Assembly: GCA_013178125.1 (NCBI GenBank)
Contig: JABLXJ010000021.1
Coordinates: 1-34,467, forward strand
Source: Bacillota bacterium
GTDB taxonomy: Bacteria; Bacillota; SHA-98; Ch115; JABLXJ01
Length of the DNA: 34,467 nt
Reading direction: 5' to 3'
Below the pieces are notes generated by a model. The model saw nothing but the letters and a program-made list of their open reading frames with translations, did no database searches and had not been told where the DNA came from. The position numbers were made by a program, and so were the translations under genes. Shown one piece after another: positions 7,249-14,752 of this stretch (position 1 is the first letter of the stretch; each line of letters begins with the position of its first letter).

Positions 7249-8658
7249 ATGGGCGAGCGAGTTACGATAAGCCCGGTAACGAGGCTGAACGGCTTCTGGA
7301 GAATCGATGTCCAGATAGAGAACGGGGTCGTCAGGGATGCGTGGAGCAGCGGGATTTTCTTCAGGGGGTTCGAGCTTATCCTGGAGGGGCGTGAACCGAG
7401 GGATGCCATATATCTCACGGAGCGCATCTGCGGGATTTGCTCGTCGGCCCACGGCATGGCGTCGTCGCGCGCCCTGGAGGATGCCTGCGGGGTGGAGGCG
7501 CCCCGGAACGGGGTGCTCATGCGTAGCCTCATCTTCGCCGCGGACATGCTCCAAAATCACATTAGGCACTTTTACCTGCTAGCTGTCCCTGATTTCGTGG
7601 AGGGACCCGATATGCCGCCCTTCCTGCCGCGGTATAACGTTGATTTCAGGCTTTCAAAGAATGCCACCGAGCGAATCATGGCGAATTACCTGGAGAGCCT
7701 GAAGCTAACCCGGGAGTTCCTGGAGATGCAGGCTAACCTGGGTGGCAAGGCGCCTCACACCCATGGGATTCTGGCGGGGGGCGCACCGGTCGCGCCCGAC
7801 GCAGATAAGATCAGGTACAGCCTCTCGGTGGTGGATAGGGCCAGGAGATTCATCATGGAGAAATATATCCCGGATGTGTATGCCATAGGCGAGGCCTATC
7901 CAGACTACTACAAGATCGGCAGAGGTCACGGGAATTTCCTGGCCTACGACCAGTTCCCTCAGGCTCAGCCGGATGGCGGACCGGTTCACAAGGGCGGTGT
8001 CATGATCGATGGCAGGGTTGAGGGCCTCGATCTCGAGACCATAACAGAACATGTGAAATTCTCTTGGTTTTCACCGGAAGACGGGCCACGCAAGCCGGGG
8101 GTCGGGTCAACCCACCCCGATGTCAGGAAGGTTGAGGCCTACTCCTGGGTAAAGGCGCCGCGGTATAATGGGAGGGCGGTTGAGACAGGCCCCCTGGCTG
8201 CCCAGTGGATCGCAAGGGGCTACAGGCGAGGGATATCCGTCATGGACAGGCACGTGGCCAGGGCCCTGATGACGAAAGAGGTGGCCGAGCTGATGCGCGA
8301 GTGGCTGCTCTCGCTCGAGCCTGGTAAGCCGGTCTTCGAGTCGTACGATATACCTGCTGAGGCCGAGGGGGTTGGCACGGTCGATGCGTTCAGGGGCGGG
8401 CTCGGGCACTGGGTGAGAATCGAGGGGCAGCGGATAGCTAGGTACCAGATCGTCACGCCCTCCGCCTGGAATTGCTCGCCCCGGGATGACTCGGGGCAGC
8501 GGGGGGCCGTTGAGGAGGCGTTGGCCGGCACGCCTGTTGAGAATCCCAGGGCTCCTGTTGAGGTAGGCCGCGTCATCAGGTCGTTCGACCCGTGCCTCGC
8601 GTGTGCGGCTCATGTTATCCGCGATGATGGTTCGTCCGAGGATATCAGGGTGAGTTGA
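7249..8658 (+). CDS. hyaB: [NiFe] hydrogenase large subunit
   Basis: This catalytic subunit holds the NiFe(CN)2CO centre. The metal is bound by ERICGIC (C61, C64) and by DPCLACAAH close to the C terminus. The residues after that His (VIRDDGSSEDIRVS) are the peptide normally removed by the maturation protease, for which a gene lies nearby. The length, 469 residues, is at the short end for the family. The N-terminal motif that is RIEGH in most group 1 enzymes reads RLNGF here, so the Glu implicated in proton transfer (E28 in E. coli Hyd-1) is Asn14. The protein has no signal peptide and would be exported together with the small subunit, 20 bp upstream. GGGAGGTAG precedes the ATG. Confidence 0.96.
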   Translation: MGERVTISPVTRLNGFWRIDVQIENGVVRDAWSSGIFFRGFELILEGREPRDAIYLTERICGICSSAHGMASSRALEDACGVEAPRNGVLMRSLIFAADMLQNHIRHFYLLAVPDFVEGPDMPPFLPRYNVDFRLSKNATERIMANYLESLKLTREFLEMQANLGGKAPHTHGILAGGAPVAPDADKIRYSLSVVDRARRFIMEKYIPDVYAIGEAYPDYYKIGRGHGNFLAYDQFPQAQPDGGPVHKGGVMIDGRVEGLDLETITEHVKFSWFSPEDGPRKPGVGSTHPDVRKVEAYSWVKAPRYNGRAVETGPLAAQWIARGYRRGISVMDRHVARALMTKEVAELMREWLLSLEPGKPVFESYDIPAEAEGVGTVDAFRGGLGHWVRIEGQRIARYQIVTPSAWNCSPRDDSGQRGAVEEALAGTPVENPRAPVEVGRVIRSFDPCLACAAHVIRDDGSSEDIRVS

Positions 8659-8659
8659 C

Positions 8660-8755
8660 ATGCTCGCTGATGTATTCGGAGACATGCAACATGCATACAC
8701 GGAGATGCTCATACTTCAGGGCAATTACAACGGCATTTGGGGGCGGCGGAGGTGA
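8660..8755 (+). CDS. Possible 31-residue ORF between hydrogenase genes
   Basis: An ATG 1 bp after the large-subunit stop opens 31 codons (MLADVFGDMQHAYTEML...) that end inside the ribosome site of the cytochrome gene. It fills the only sizeable gap of this operon. There is no clear ribosome site and no recognised family, so it may be chance or a coupling ORF. Confidence 0.2.
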   Translation: MLADVFGDMQHAYTEMLILQGNYNGIWGRRR

Positions 8756-8760
8756 CTAGG

Positions 8761-9534
8761 ATGCAAAGGGGCCAGAAGACAAGGATGCGAGGACGAGGCC
8801 CGAGCCTGCAAGAATCAAGAAACCTGCAAGAATCAGGAAACCTACAGGAACTAGGAACACCGGGGGGGCGGACGCTCGAGACGGTGCTACTCAACCCGGT
8901 GCCCGTGAGGGTCTTTCATTGGGTATTTGCCGCCTGTATAATCGTTCTCCTCGTCACGGGTTTTTACATCTCACGGCCGGTCGGCTCTTTATGGTCCTCT
9001 TTGGCTTTCATGGACATGAATCTTGCCAGGCTGCTTCACTCGGCTGCGGCCTTTGTCGCCATCGGCGCCGTGATTGTCCGGGTTTATTGGGCCTTTTTCT
9101 CAGGGGACTACAGGGAGTTCCTGCTTTCGCGCCAGGATATCAGGGACCTTGGAGGCTTCGCCCGGTATTACCTTTTCCTCTCGGATCATATGCCCTCGAG
9201 GGGGAAATATAATGTCGGGCAGAAGGCGACTTATGGGAGCTGGCTTGTGGTCTTTGCCTTTCAGGTTATATCGGGCCTTATATTGCGATCACCATACAGC
9301 CTGGTGCGGGCTGCAGGGCTGCTCGGTGGGTTAGAGGTTGTGAGATTGCTGCATTTTGGCGCCGCAGTCTGGTTTCTGGCCACTGTGCTGGTGCATATAT
9401 ACCTCGCGTTGACGGAGGACCCGGGGCGGCTTCAGGCGATGGTTACGGGGTATGTGCGCGTCCCGGTGGCGGCGGTGCCAGCGGAATCCCTGGTCGAGGG
9501 GGGCGCCGCTATGGACGAGAGCGAATATAAGTAG
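8761..9534 (+). CDS. hyaC: Hydrogenase cytochrome b subunit
   Basis: This di-heme membrane subunit would pass electrons from the small subunit to quinone. The 257-residue product has four predicted membrane helices (about 53-72, 90-112, 157-178 and 196-217). His residues at 53, 93, 198 and 212 fit the four axial heme ligands of the HyaC/HupC family. The N-terminal 40 residues form a hydrophilic extension with a three-fold LQES-type repeat, encoded by an 18-bp tandem repeat. The ATG at 8761 is chosen because GGAGGTG lies 6 nt upstream; an in-frame TTG at 8737 has no such site. With the Tat signal of the small subunit it defines a membrane-bound, outward-facing H2-oxidising complex. Confidence 0.9.
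   Translation: MQRGQKTRMRGRGPSLQESRNLQESGNLQELGTPGGRTLETVLLNPVPVRVFHWVFAACIIVLLVTGFYISRPVGSLWSSLAFMDMNLARLLHSAAAFVAIGAVIVRVYWAFFSGDYREFLLSRQDIRDLGGFARYYLFLSDHMPSRGKYNVGQKATYGSWLVVFAFQVISGLILRSPYSLVRAAGLLGGLEVVRLLHFGAAVWFLATVLVHIYLALTEDPGRLQAMVTGYVRVPVAAVPAESLVEGGAAMDESEYK
8805..8858 (+). repeat. Three tandem 18-bp units inside the cytochrome b gene
   Basis: The units start CCTGCAAGAATCAAGAAA (8805), CCTGCAAGAATCAGGAAA (8823) and CCTACAGGAACTAGGAAC (8841). They keep the frame and encode repeated LQESRN-like hexapeptides in the hydrophilic N terminus. Confidence 0.9.
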
Positions 9535-9551
9535 GGGGTGAAGAGTGAACG

Positions 9552-9785
9552 ATGTTTCCGGGCATAGGCGTTCCTGAGCTTGTGCTGATCCTGGTTATTG
9601 CGCTCATCATATTCGGGCCCGGTAGGCTGCCGGAGATAGGCAGGGCCCTCGGGCAGGCCATCCGCTCGTTTAAGGGCGCAATGAATGATATCGAGAGGGT
9701 TATTGATGAGGAGGGTGGAGTGGGCCGGGGGAAGCCGCAAGAGCCACAAGACGCGGCGAAGGTTGCACATGAGGATCACACATGA
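9552..9785 (+). CDS. tatA: Sec-independent translocase subunit TatA
   Basis: A 77-residue protein with the standard TatA/E plan: a short membrane helix (about 5-21), the hinge FGPGRLPEIGRALGQAIRSFKG, an amphipathic helix and a charged tail. It forms the pore-like element for folded, cofactor-bearing proteins. It stands at the end of the hydrogenase operon, whose small subunit has a Tat signal, so it may be dedicated to that cargo. No tatC is present in the window. The purine-rich stretch GGGGGTGAAGAG lies upstream of the ATG. Confidence 0.95.
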   Translation: MFPGIGVPELVLILVIALIIFGPGRLPEIGRALGQAIRSFKGAMNDIERVIDEEGGVGRGKPQEPQDAAKVAHEDHT

Positions 9786-9895
9786 TGAGAAGCTCGCGCA
9801 TGATGAGAATGAACAGGAAGAAGCTCGCACATGATGTCTGCGAGCTTATAGGGGATGATGTCATCATCAGGCCGGACTATCGGGGAATTGCGTGA
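9782..9895 (+). CDS. Possible 37-residue ORF overlapping the tatA stop
   Basis: ATG at 9782 overlaps the tatA stop as ATGA, an arrangement typical of coupled genes, and opens 37 codons (MMRSSRMMRMNRKKLAHD...). It ends inside the 3' end of the convergent protease gene. The N-terminal half is made of short sequence duplications, and no family is recognised. It may be a small real gene or a by-product of slippage. Confidence 0.25.
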   Translation: MMRSSRMMRMNRKKLAHDVCELIGDDVIIRPDYRGIA

Positions 9896-10586
9896 TGAAT
9901 TGGGCGATGAATTGCGCGATGTGCCTGACGATCTCCGGCAGCGCACGTTGCAGCTCATCTGATAGGCCGATGCCGTAATCGATTATGGCAGGCTCTATTC
10001 CAAAAATAGCGGCCGGGCACAGGGTGCCCAGCTGCCTTGCGTGCCAGAGAAGCTGGGGGAGGCCGATATCGTGGGCTGAGGTCACCGGGAACTCGGACGC
10101 CTCCTGCTGCATCTGCGTCCTACATCGCGCTCCATATCGTATTTCGCGTTGCGCTACGCGTTGCGTCGTACATTGTATAGCACGTCGTATTCCGCGCGGC
10201 ATCATACGCCCGGGGGATGGCGGCATCTGGGGCGCCTGGGGCACCTGGGGCCCCAGGATATCCCCGGCATCCAGCTGGTAAACCGATCCGGGCCTCCCGC
10301 CCCTGATCATCGCATCTACGATGATCAGGTGGCGTGCACTGTTCACAACGGGAAGGAGGTCGAGCCCCGCGACGCCTGCCTCGACAAACGCCACGTCGCC
10401 GATGGGGCCGGCGAGCGAGTGTTTCGCGAGCTCCCTGACCACCCATACGCCGGCCCCATCGTCTTTCAGTAAGATATTCCCTATGCCCATGACTACCAAC
10501 TGCCCGGCCGCCCGTTGCCATCGCGCCCCGCCGACAGCGCCACTGAGATGGCGGCTGATATTAGTATCGGCATTTTGCGTCTCCAT
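9867..10586 (-). CDS. hyaD: [NiFe] hydrogenase maturation protease (HyaD/HycI family, M52)
   Basis: The endopeptidase removes the C-terminal peptide of the large subunit once nickel is inserted. The core shows VMGIGNILLKDDGAGVWVV (32-50), FVEAG, IIVDAM (D91) and SAHDIGLPQLL (H172). D42/D43, D91 and H172 fit the nickel-sensing ligands of HycI/HybD. The 239-residue length exceeds the usual 150-165: residues about 112-166 form an insertion rich in Pro, Arg and Gln between YQLDAGDIL and the His motif, and the C terminus ends in IAQF repeats. The start at 10586 follows GGAGG at ideal spacing; an upstream in-frame extension is rejected. It converges on tatA and is separated from the operon it serves by strand only. 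Confidence 0.88.
   Translation of the reverse strand: METQNADTNISRHLSGAVGGARWQRAAGQLVVMGIGNILLKDDGAGVWVVRELAKHSLAGPIGDVAFVEAGVAGLDLLPVVNSARHLIIVDAMIRGGRPGSVYQLDAGDILGPQVPQAPQMPPSPGRMMPRGIRRAIQCTTQRVAQREIRYGARCRTQMQQEASEFPVTSAHDIGLPQLLWHARQLGTLCPAAIFGIEPAIIDYGIGLSDELQRALPEIVRHIAQFIAQFITQFPDSPA
9885..9920 (-). repeat. Three tandem 12-bp units at the 3' end of the protease gene
   Basis: On the plus strand GAATTGCGTGAT, GAATTGGGCGAT and GAATTGCGCGAT follow each other. On the minus strand they encode a repeated I-A-Q-F tetrapeptide near the C terminus, so the expansion preserved the frame. Confidence 0.88.
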
Positions 10587-10798
10587 TGGAATCCTCCGGG
10601 AGGGGTATGACTCGAGACGCCACGGAGAGTACAAACCTTGGATCGGTGCGCTCTTTCGTAGCATAACTATATAATTTACGCCTCTATATTGCAATATGTG
10701 GTGCAACGCTAATCTATGTGGTGTAATGTATAATTAAAGCCTTGTGAGCGGGGCTTCCCCCTGCAAGATCACTCCGGGGCCCTGGGGGCACCACGGTA

Positions 10799-10826
10799 CC
10801 ACACTTCTTGCACCACACTTCTTGCT
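10799..10826. repeat. Two tandem 14-bp units upstream of pstS
   Basis: CCACACTTCTTGCA and CCACACTTCTTGCT lie head to tail directly before the pst promoter and could also serve as a direct-repeat binding site. Confidence 0.75.
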
Positions 10827-10853
10827 GACTTTCGTCGAGATTTATGTTACAAT
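10825..10853 (+). promoter_or_regulatory. Promoter of the pst operon
   Basis: CTGACT (10825-10830) and TACAAT (10848-10853) are 17 bp apart, and TGT just before the -10 box forms an extended -10. No clear Pho box could be assigned by eye. Confidence 0.6.
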
Positions 10854-10924
10854 ACCTCTAGCGCTTGTCCAGTGAAGAGATAGTGGAAGGCGAGAAGCCT
10901 CGGATTCCGGAGGATGGGATCGTA

Positions 10925-11797
10925 TTGAGGAGGATATTTTCAGCGATCTTGCGCGTTTCACCGCGGGTTCTACTCCTATGTTCCATTCTTGGGCTGGCCC
11001 TTGCTCTACTGAGCGGTTGCGGCTTGTGGCCTGCCCGATCGGGACAGGGCGGTGCCCACCAGTCCATCACCCTTGCGGGGTCCACATCAGTCCAGCCCTT
11101 TGCCGAGCTCCTGGCGGATGAGTTTATGAAGGAGCGCCCGGGCTTGATCGTGAATGTCCAGGGCGGCGGGTCGAGCGCCGGCGCCAGGGCAGCCCTCACG
11201 GGCGTCGCCCAGATCGGCATGTTATCGCGGGAGCTCGAAGGCGAGGAGAAATCCCTGAACCGCATAGTCATCGCCCGGGATGCGATAGCGATTGTCGTGC
11301 ACCCATCCAATCCCATTGGTGACCTCAGCGTGGCCCAGGTCCGGGCCATTTTCGCCGGTGACGTTACAGACTGGTCGCAGGTCGGGGGGCCAGGTCGCGA
11401 GATCCATGTCATTAGCCGTGAGGAGGGGTCGGGGACCCGCGGTTCCTTTGATGAGATGATCATGAGGGGCGCCGAGGTGACGCCCGGAGCTGTCGTCCAG
11501 GATTCGAACGGGGCCGTGCGCGAGACCGTGGCTGGTGACCCTTCGGCGATAGGTTATCTGTCGCTGGGGCTCGTGGACGCGAGGGTAAAGGGCGTCAAAA
11601 TCTCGGGGGTAGCCCCGACCGTTGAGAACGTGGAGAAAGGGACCTATCACATAGTAAGGCCTTTCCTTTTTACGACGCGGGGTCGTCCAAGCGCGGTAGC
11701 TCAGGAATTCATAGACTTCGCCCTGAGCAAGACCGGTCAGAGGCACCTGGCAGCTGAAGGCCTGGTCCCAGTTGTTCCCATGGATTCTATCGATTGA
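10925..11797 (+). CDS. pstS: Phosphate ABC transporter substrate-binding lipoprotein
   Basis: PstS captures phosphate outside the cytoplasmic membrane for the PstCAB importer. The N terminus has basic residues, a hydrophobic stretch (about 15-29) and the lipobox LLSGC with Cys32. The binding motifs AGSTSVQPFAE, GGGSSAGARA and SREEGSGTRGSF are typical of the family. The TTG at 10925 is proposed as the start because GGAGGA lies upstream and the signal peptide begins there. Another in-frame TTG at 10865 would lie almost at the predicted transcription start. Genes for PstC, PstA, two PstB and PhoU follow. Confidence 0.93.
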   Translation: MRRIFSAILRVSPRVLLLCSILGLALALLSGCGLWPARSGQGGAHQSITLAGSTSVQPFAELLADEFMKERPGLIVNVQGGGSSAGARAALTGVAQIGMLSRELEGEEKSLNRIVIARDAIAIVVHPSNPIGDLSVAQVRAIFAGDVTDWSQVGGPGREIHVISREEGSGTRGSFDEMIMRGAEVTPGAVVQDSNGAVRETVAGDPSAIGYLSLGLVDARVKGVKISGVAPTVENVEKGTYHIVRPFLFTTRGRPSAVAQEFIDFALSKTGQRHLAAEGLVPVVPMDSID

Positions 11798-11940
11798 CAC
11801 ACGCCGATGATATATGACACGCTGGCGATATGATACACCGGTGATATGATGCTGATACGGATGCTGGTGCGCCGGTGATACGTCGGTGATGCTCCGATCG
11901 ATACCCTTTTGATTGTTTAATGGGGGAGTCTGGTGGTCCG
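11798..11940. other. Degenerate short repeats between pstS and pstC
   Basis: The gap consists largely of variants of GATATGATAC, CCGGTGAT and GATGCT in irregular tandem order. No terminator or promoter is clear. The pattern resembles decayed slippage repeats seen elsewhere in the window. Confidence 0.5.
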
Positions 11941-12795
11941 GTGCGTTACAAGGAAGCGATTATCGAGAAGCTGTTGGTCGTGGTCGCACTCTCAGCTATA
12001 GCCGTGCTCGGCCTCATCATCCTCTTTATTTTCAAGGAGGGTTCGCCCCTAATGGCCAGGGTTGGCTTGATCCGTTTCATCGCCGGTGCGAAGTGGGCGC
12101 CAAGCCGCGGTATATTTGGCATCCTCCCGATGATCTGGGGGTCTATATGGGTGACGGCCGGGGCGCTCGCCATAGGGGTCCCCCTGGGTCTCGCCTGCGC
12201 GATCTTCCTCGCCGAGATGGCGTCCGGCAGGGTCAGCGCGATTTTAAAGCCGGCGGTCGAGCTCCTGGCGGGCATCCCCTCGGTGGTCTATGGCTTTATA
12301 GGCCTTGTCGTCCTGGTCCCATTCATCAGGAAATGGCTTGGCGGGCCAGGTTTCTCAGTGCTCGCGGCTGCGATCGTGCTCGGGATAATGATCCTCCCGA
12401 CCATCATAAGCATATCCTTTGATGCCTTCAAGGCGGTGCCAGCCGCGTACAGGGATGGGATGCTGGCCCTCGGCGCCACAAGGTGGCAGGCCATACGGAT
12501 GGTTATCCTGCCTGCTGCGAGACCGGGGATTGTTGCCGCGGTGATCCTGGGGATGGGGCGGGCTGTGGGGGAGACCATGGCGGTGATAATGGTCGCCGGG
12601 AATGCCACGAAGATACCTTCATCCATCCTGGCTCCGGTGAGGACCCTGACCAGTAATATAGCCCTCGAGATGGGCTATGCGGCGGGGGAGCACAGGGAGG
12701 CGCTCTTTGCCACGGGCATAGTTCTCTTTATCGTTATTGCTCTCTTGAATCTTGCGGCGCGCCTGTTCGCAACGGGCGGGAGGGTCTCGCGGTGA
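11941..12795 (+). CDS. pstC: Phosphate ABC transporter permease PstC
   Basis: This is one half of the phosphate channel, with six predicted membrane helices (first at about 10-30). The coupling segment AVPAAYRDGMLALGATRWQAIRMVILP is the EAA-type loop that contacts the ATPase. ELLAGIPSVVYGFIGL and GMGRAVGETMAVIMVAGN are standard PstC stretches. The GTG at 11941 is preferred because GGGGGAG and GGTGG precede it; an ATG at 11920 in frame lacks any ribosome site and would add seven residues. Confidence 0.95.
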   Translation: MRYKEAIIEKLLVVVALSAIAVLGLIILFIFKEGSPLMARVGLIRFIAGAKWAPSRGIFGILPMIWGSIWVTAGALAIGVPLGLACAIFLAEMASGRVSAILKPAVELLAGIPSVVYGFIGLVVLVPFIRKWLGGPGFSVLAAAIVLGIMILPTIISISFDAFKAVPAAYRDGMLALGATRWQAIRMVILPAARPGIVAAVILGMGRAVGETMAVIMVAGNATKIPSSILAPVRTLTSNIALEMGYAAGEHREALFATGIVLFIVIALLNLAARLFATGGRVSR

Positions 12796-12837
12796 TGAAC
12801 GCAGTTCCAGTTGTGCCAGTTACAGTTATGCTAGTTA

Positions 12838-12867
12838 TGAGAGATGAAAATATGAGAGATGGAAATA
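12838..12867. repeat. Two tandem 15-bp units upstream of pstA
   Basis: TGAGAGATGAAAATA and TGAGAGATGGAAATA lie head to tail, with more degenerate copies up to about 12905. They blur the start region of pstA. Confidence 0.7.
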
Positions 12868-12885
12868 TGAAAGAAAGATAGAGAT

Positions 12886-13773
12886 ATGATGAGAGATATG
12901 AAAGGTGAAGATAGAAAAAAAGATGAAAACGAGGGGAAGAAGGTCAACCAGCATGTCGTAAACGCTAGGGCCACAGCCCTCTTCGCGGGCGCGACTGCGC
13001 TAACAGTCGGTCTCTTGATATTTATAATCGCCTATATTCTGAGCCGGGGGTTCCATATGATAACTCCCGCCTTCCTTTTCGAGACCCCGCGTCAGATGGG
13101 GCGGGCCGGCGGCATCTATCCCGCCATAATCGGGACTATCCTCGTGACCGGGATCGCGGTTATCATAGCGGCCCCGGTCGGCGTCGCGACTGCGATCTAC
13201 CTTACGGAATATACACGGGAGAGCTGGTTGCCGCGAATCGTGCGTTTCGGCACGGAGAACCTGGCGGGCATACCGTCGATCATCTTTGGGCTGTTCGGCT
13301 TTCTTTTCTTTGTGATCTATCTCGACCTGGGCTGGTCCATACTGTCCGGCGCCCTCACCCTCTCGGCGATGATCCTCCCAACCATAGTCCGGACCTCGGA
13401 GGAGGCCATCAAGGCTGTACCCAATGCCTACCGGGAGATAAGCTACGCCCTTGGCTCGACTCGGTGGCAGACTGTAACCGGGGTCATTCTCCCCACCGCG
13501 CTCCCGGGCATAGTGACAGGGGTAGTGTTGGCCATCGGGAGGAGCATCGGTGAAACGGCCGCGGTGATATTTACGGCCGGGGCCTCATTGAGGCTGCCCG
13601 AATCGCTCCTGGACCCCGTCCGGACGCTCCCCGTCCACTTCTATATCCTCGCCCGCGAGGGGATATCCATGGATAACGCTTACGGGACGGCTGCGGTGTT
13701 GATACTCCTGATCCTCGCCATAAATATCGCGGCTTACTCCATCATGAACCGCTTCGTCGCGAGAAGCAGGTAG
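12886..13773 (+). CDS. pstA: Phosphate ABC transporter permease PstA
   Basis: The second channel subunit, about 295 residues with six predicted helices. The loop AVPNAYREISYALGSTRWQTVTGVILP is the ATPase-contact segment, and ENLAGIPSIIFGLFGFLFF and AIGRSIGETAAVIFTAGAS match PstA. The N terminus has a charged lead of about 25 residues that looks like spill-over of the upstream repeats; ATG at 12886, 12889 or 12898 are all possible and none has a strong ribosome site. Lies between pstC and the two pstB genes. Confidence 0.94.
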   Translation: MMRDMKGEDRKKDENEGKKVNQHVVNARATALFAGATALTVGLLIFIIAYILSRGFHMITPAFLFETPRQMGRAGGIYPAIIGTILVTGIAVIIAAPVGVATAIYLTEYTRESWLPRIVRFGTENLAGIPSIIFGLFGFLFFVIYLDLGWSILSGALTLSAMILPTIVRTSEEAIKAVPNAYREISYALGSTRWQTVTGVILPTALPGIVTGVVLAIGRSIGETAAVIFTAGASLRLPESLLDPVRTLPVHFYILAREGISMDNAYGTAAVLILLILAINIAAYSIMNRFVARSR

Positions 13774-13819
13774 GAATTGGGTAGGCAGGTAGGATCATAA
13801 ATACGAGGTCGAGGGGTAG

Positions 13820-14611
13820 ATGGTATTCATGATAGACGATGGGATGATGGGCTCTCCCGAGGTCAAGATCCTGGCGAGGGATTTCAAGTTTTATTACGGC
13901 CAGCACTGCGCCTTGAAGGGGATCAATCTCGAGATCCAGCGCAACAAGCTCCTGACAATCATGGGGCCGTCCGGGAGCGGCAAGACAACATTCCTCCGGG
14001 CCCTGAACCGTCTCAACGACCTGGTGCCCGGGACGAGGGCCGAGGGCAAGCTCGCAATCGATGCGGTGGATGTCTACAGCCGCGGCGTTGATGTAGCCGA
14101 CCTGCGGAGGCGGGTAGGGATGGTCTTCGCGCTGCCGGTTGTCCTGCCCATGAGCATATTTGATAACGTGGCTTACGGGCCGCGGAAGCGTGGGATCCGA
14201 AACAGGCGAAGGCTTATGGAGATCGCGGAAAAGGCGCTCCGCGATGCCATCCTGTGGGATGAGGTCAAAGACAGGCTGGGGGATCACGCGAGCAGGCTCT
14301 CCGGCGGGCAGCAGCAGAGGCTTTCCATCGCCCGCGTCCTCGCCGTGGAACCGGAGATCATCCTATTGGACGAGCCCACATCGGGGCTTGACCCCCTTTC
14401 AACGCTCAAGATTGAGGAACTGCTGTGGGAGCTTGTGAAGTCATATACCGTGGTGCTTGTAACCCACAATCCCCTCCAGAGCGCCAGGGTGGGCGGTGAG
14501 ATAGCATTCTTTCTCATGGGGGAGCTTGTCGAGCGGGGTCCCGCCTCTGATATCTTCACCCACCCGAGGGATAAGAGGACCGAGGACTATGTCTCGGGGA
14601 AATTTGGGTGA
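13820..14611 (+). CDS. pstB: Phosphate ABC transporter ATPase PstB, first copy (Q-loop altered)
   Basis: An ATP-binding subunit of the phosphate importer, about 263 residues. Walker A is GPSGSGKTT (49-57), the signature LSGGQ (160-164) is intact, Walker B is IILLDE with catalytic Glu185, and His216 sits in VTHN. The Q-loop, which in PstB reads GMVFQKPNPFP, is GMVFALPVVLP here, so the conserved Gln is Ala104. That residue links ATP binding to the membrane domains. A second PstB follows with an intact Q-loop but an altered signature motif, suggesting a working heterodimer. The start is uncertain between 13820 and the ATG at 13829. Confidence 0.94.
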   Translation: MVFMIDDGMMGSPEVKILARDFKFYYGQHCALKGINLEIQRNKLLTIMGPSGSGKTTFLRALNRLNDLVPGTRAEGKLAIDAVDVYSRGVDVADLRRRVGMVFALPVVLPMSIFDNVAYGPRKRGIRNRRRLMEIAEKALRDAILWDEVKDRLGDHASRLSGGQQQRLSIARVLAVEPEIILLDEPTSGLDPLSTLKIEELLWELVKSYTVVLVTHNPLQSARVGGEIAFFLMGELVERGPASDIFTHPRDKRTEDYVSGKFG

Positions 14612-14649
14612 TCATCTGTAACTTCGTTAATCATCTATTTATTATGTGT

Positions 14650-14685
14650 GTTATCATTTATGCTATCGTTTATGTTATCATCCAT
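14650..14685. repeat. Three tandem 12-bp units between the pstB genes
   Basis: GTTATCATTTAT, GCTATCGTTTAT and GTTATCATCCAT occupy 14650-14685, with partial copies on both sides. The gap 14612-14752 holds no gene. Confidence 0.8.
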
Positions 14686-14752
14686 GAGGTTTTTATCATT
14701 TATGGCTTTTGCGATTTTGTCCTGTAACTTTGTTTAAGGGGAATATTTGGCG

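Larger units (their letters stand above)
10587..10924. other. Divergent intergenic region between protease and pst genes
   Basis: No gene is seen. The region holds AT-rich boxes near 10670-10735, a 9-bp inverted pair (GTGGTGCAA at 10698-10706 and TTGCACCAC at 10809-10817), and a 14-bp tandem duplication at 10799-10826. The pst promoter follows at 10825-10853. No confident promoter for the protease gene was found. Confidence 0.6.

Noticed and set aside
6551-7569. Two overlapping minus-strand frames opposite the hydrogenase genes
   Set aside because: Low-complexity Pro/Gly/Ala translations caused by the repeat-rich small-subunit tail.
10587-10706. N-terminal 40-residue extension of the maturation protease
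   Set aside because: The start at 10586 has GGAGG at correct spacing; the extension covers AT-rich promoter-like DNA.
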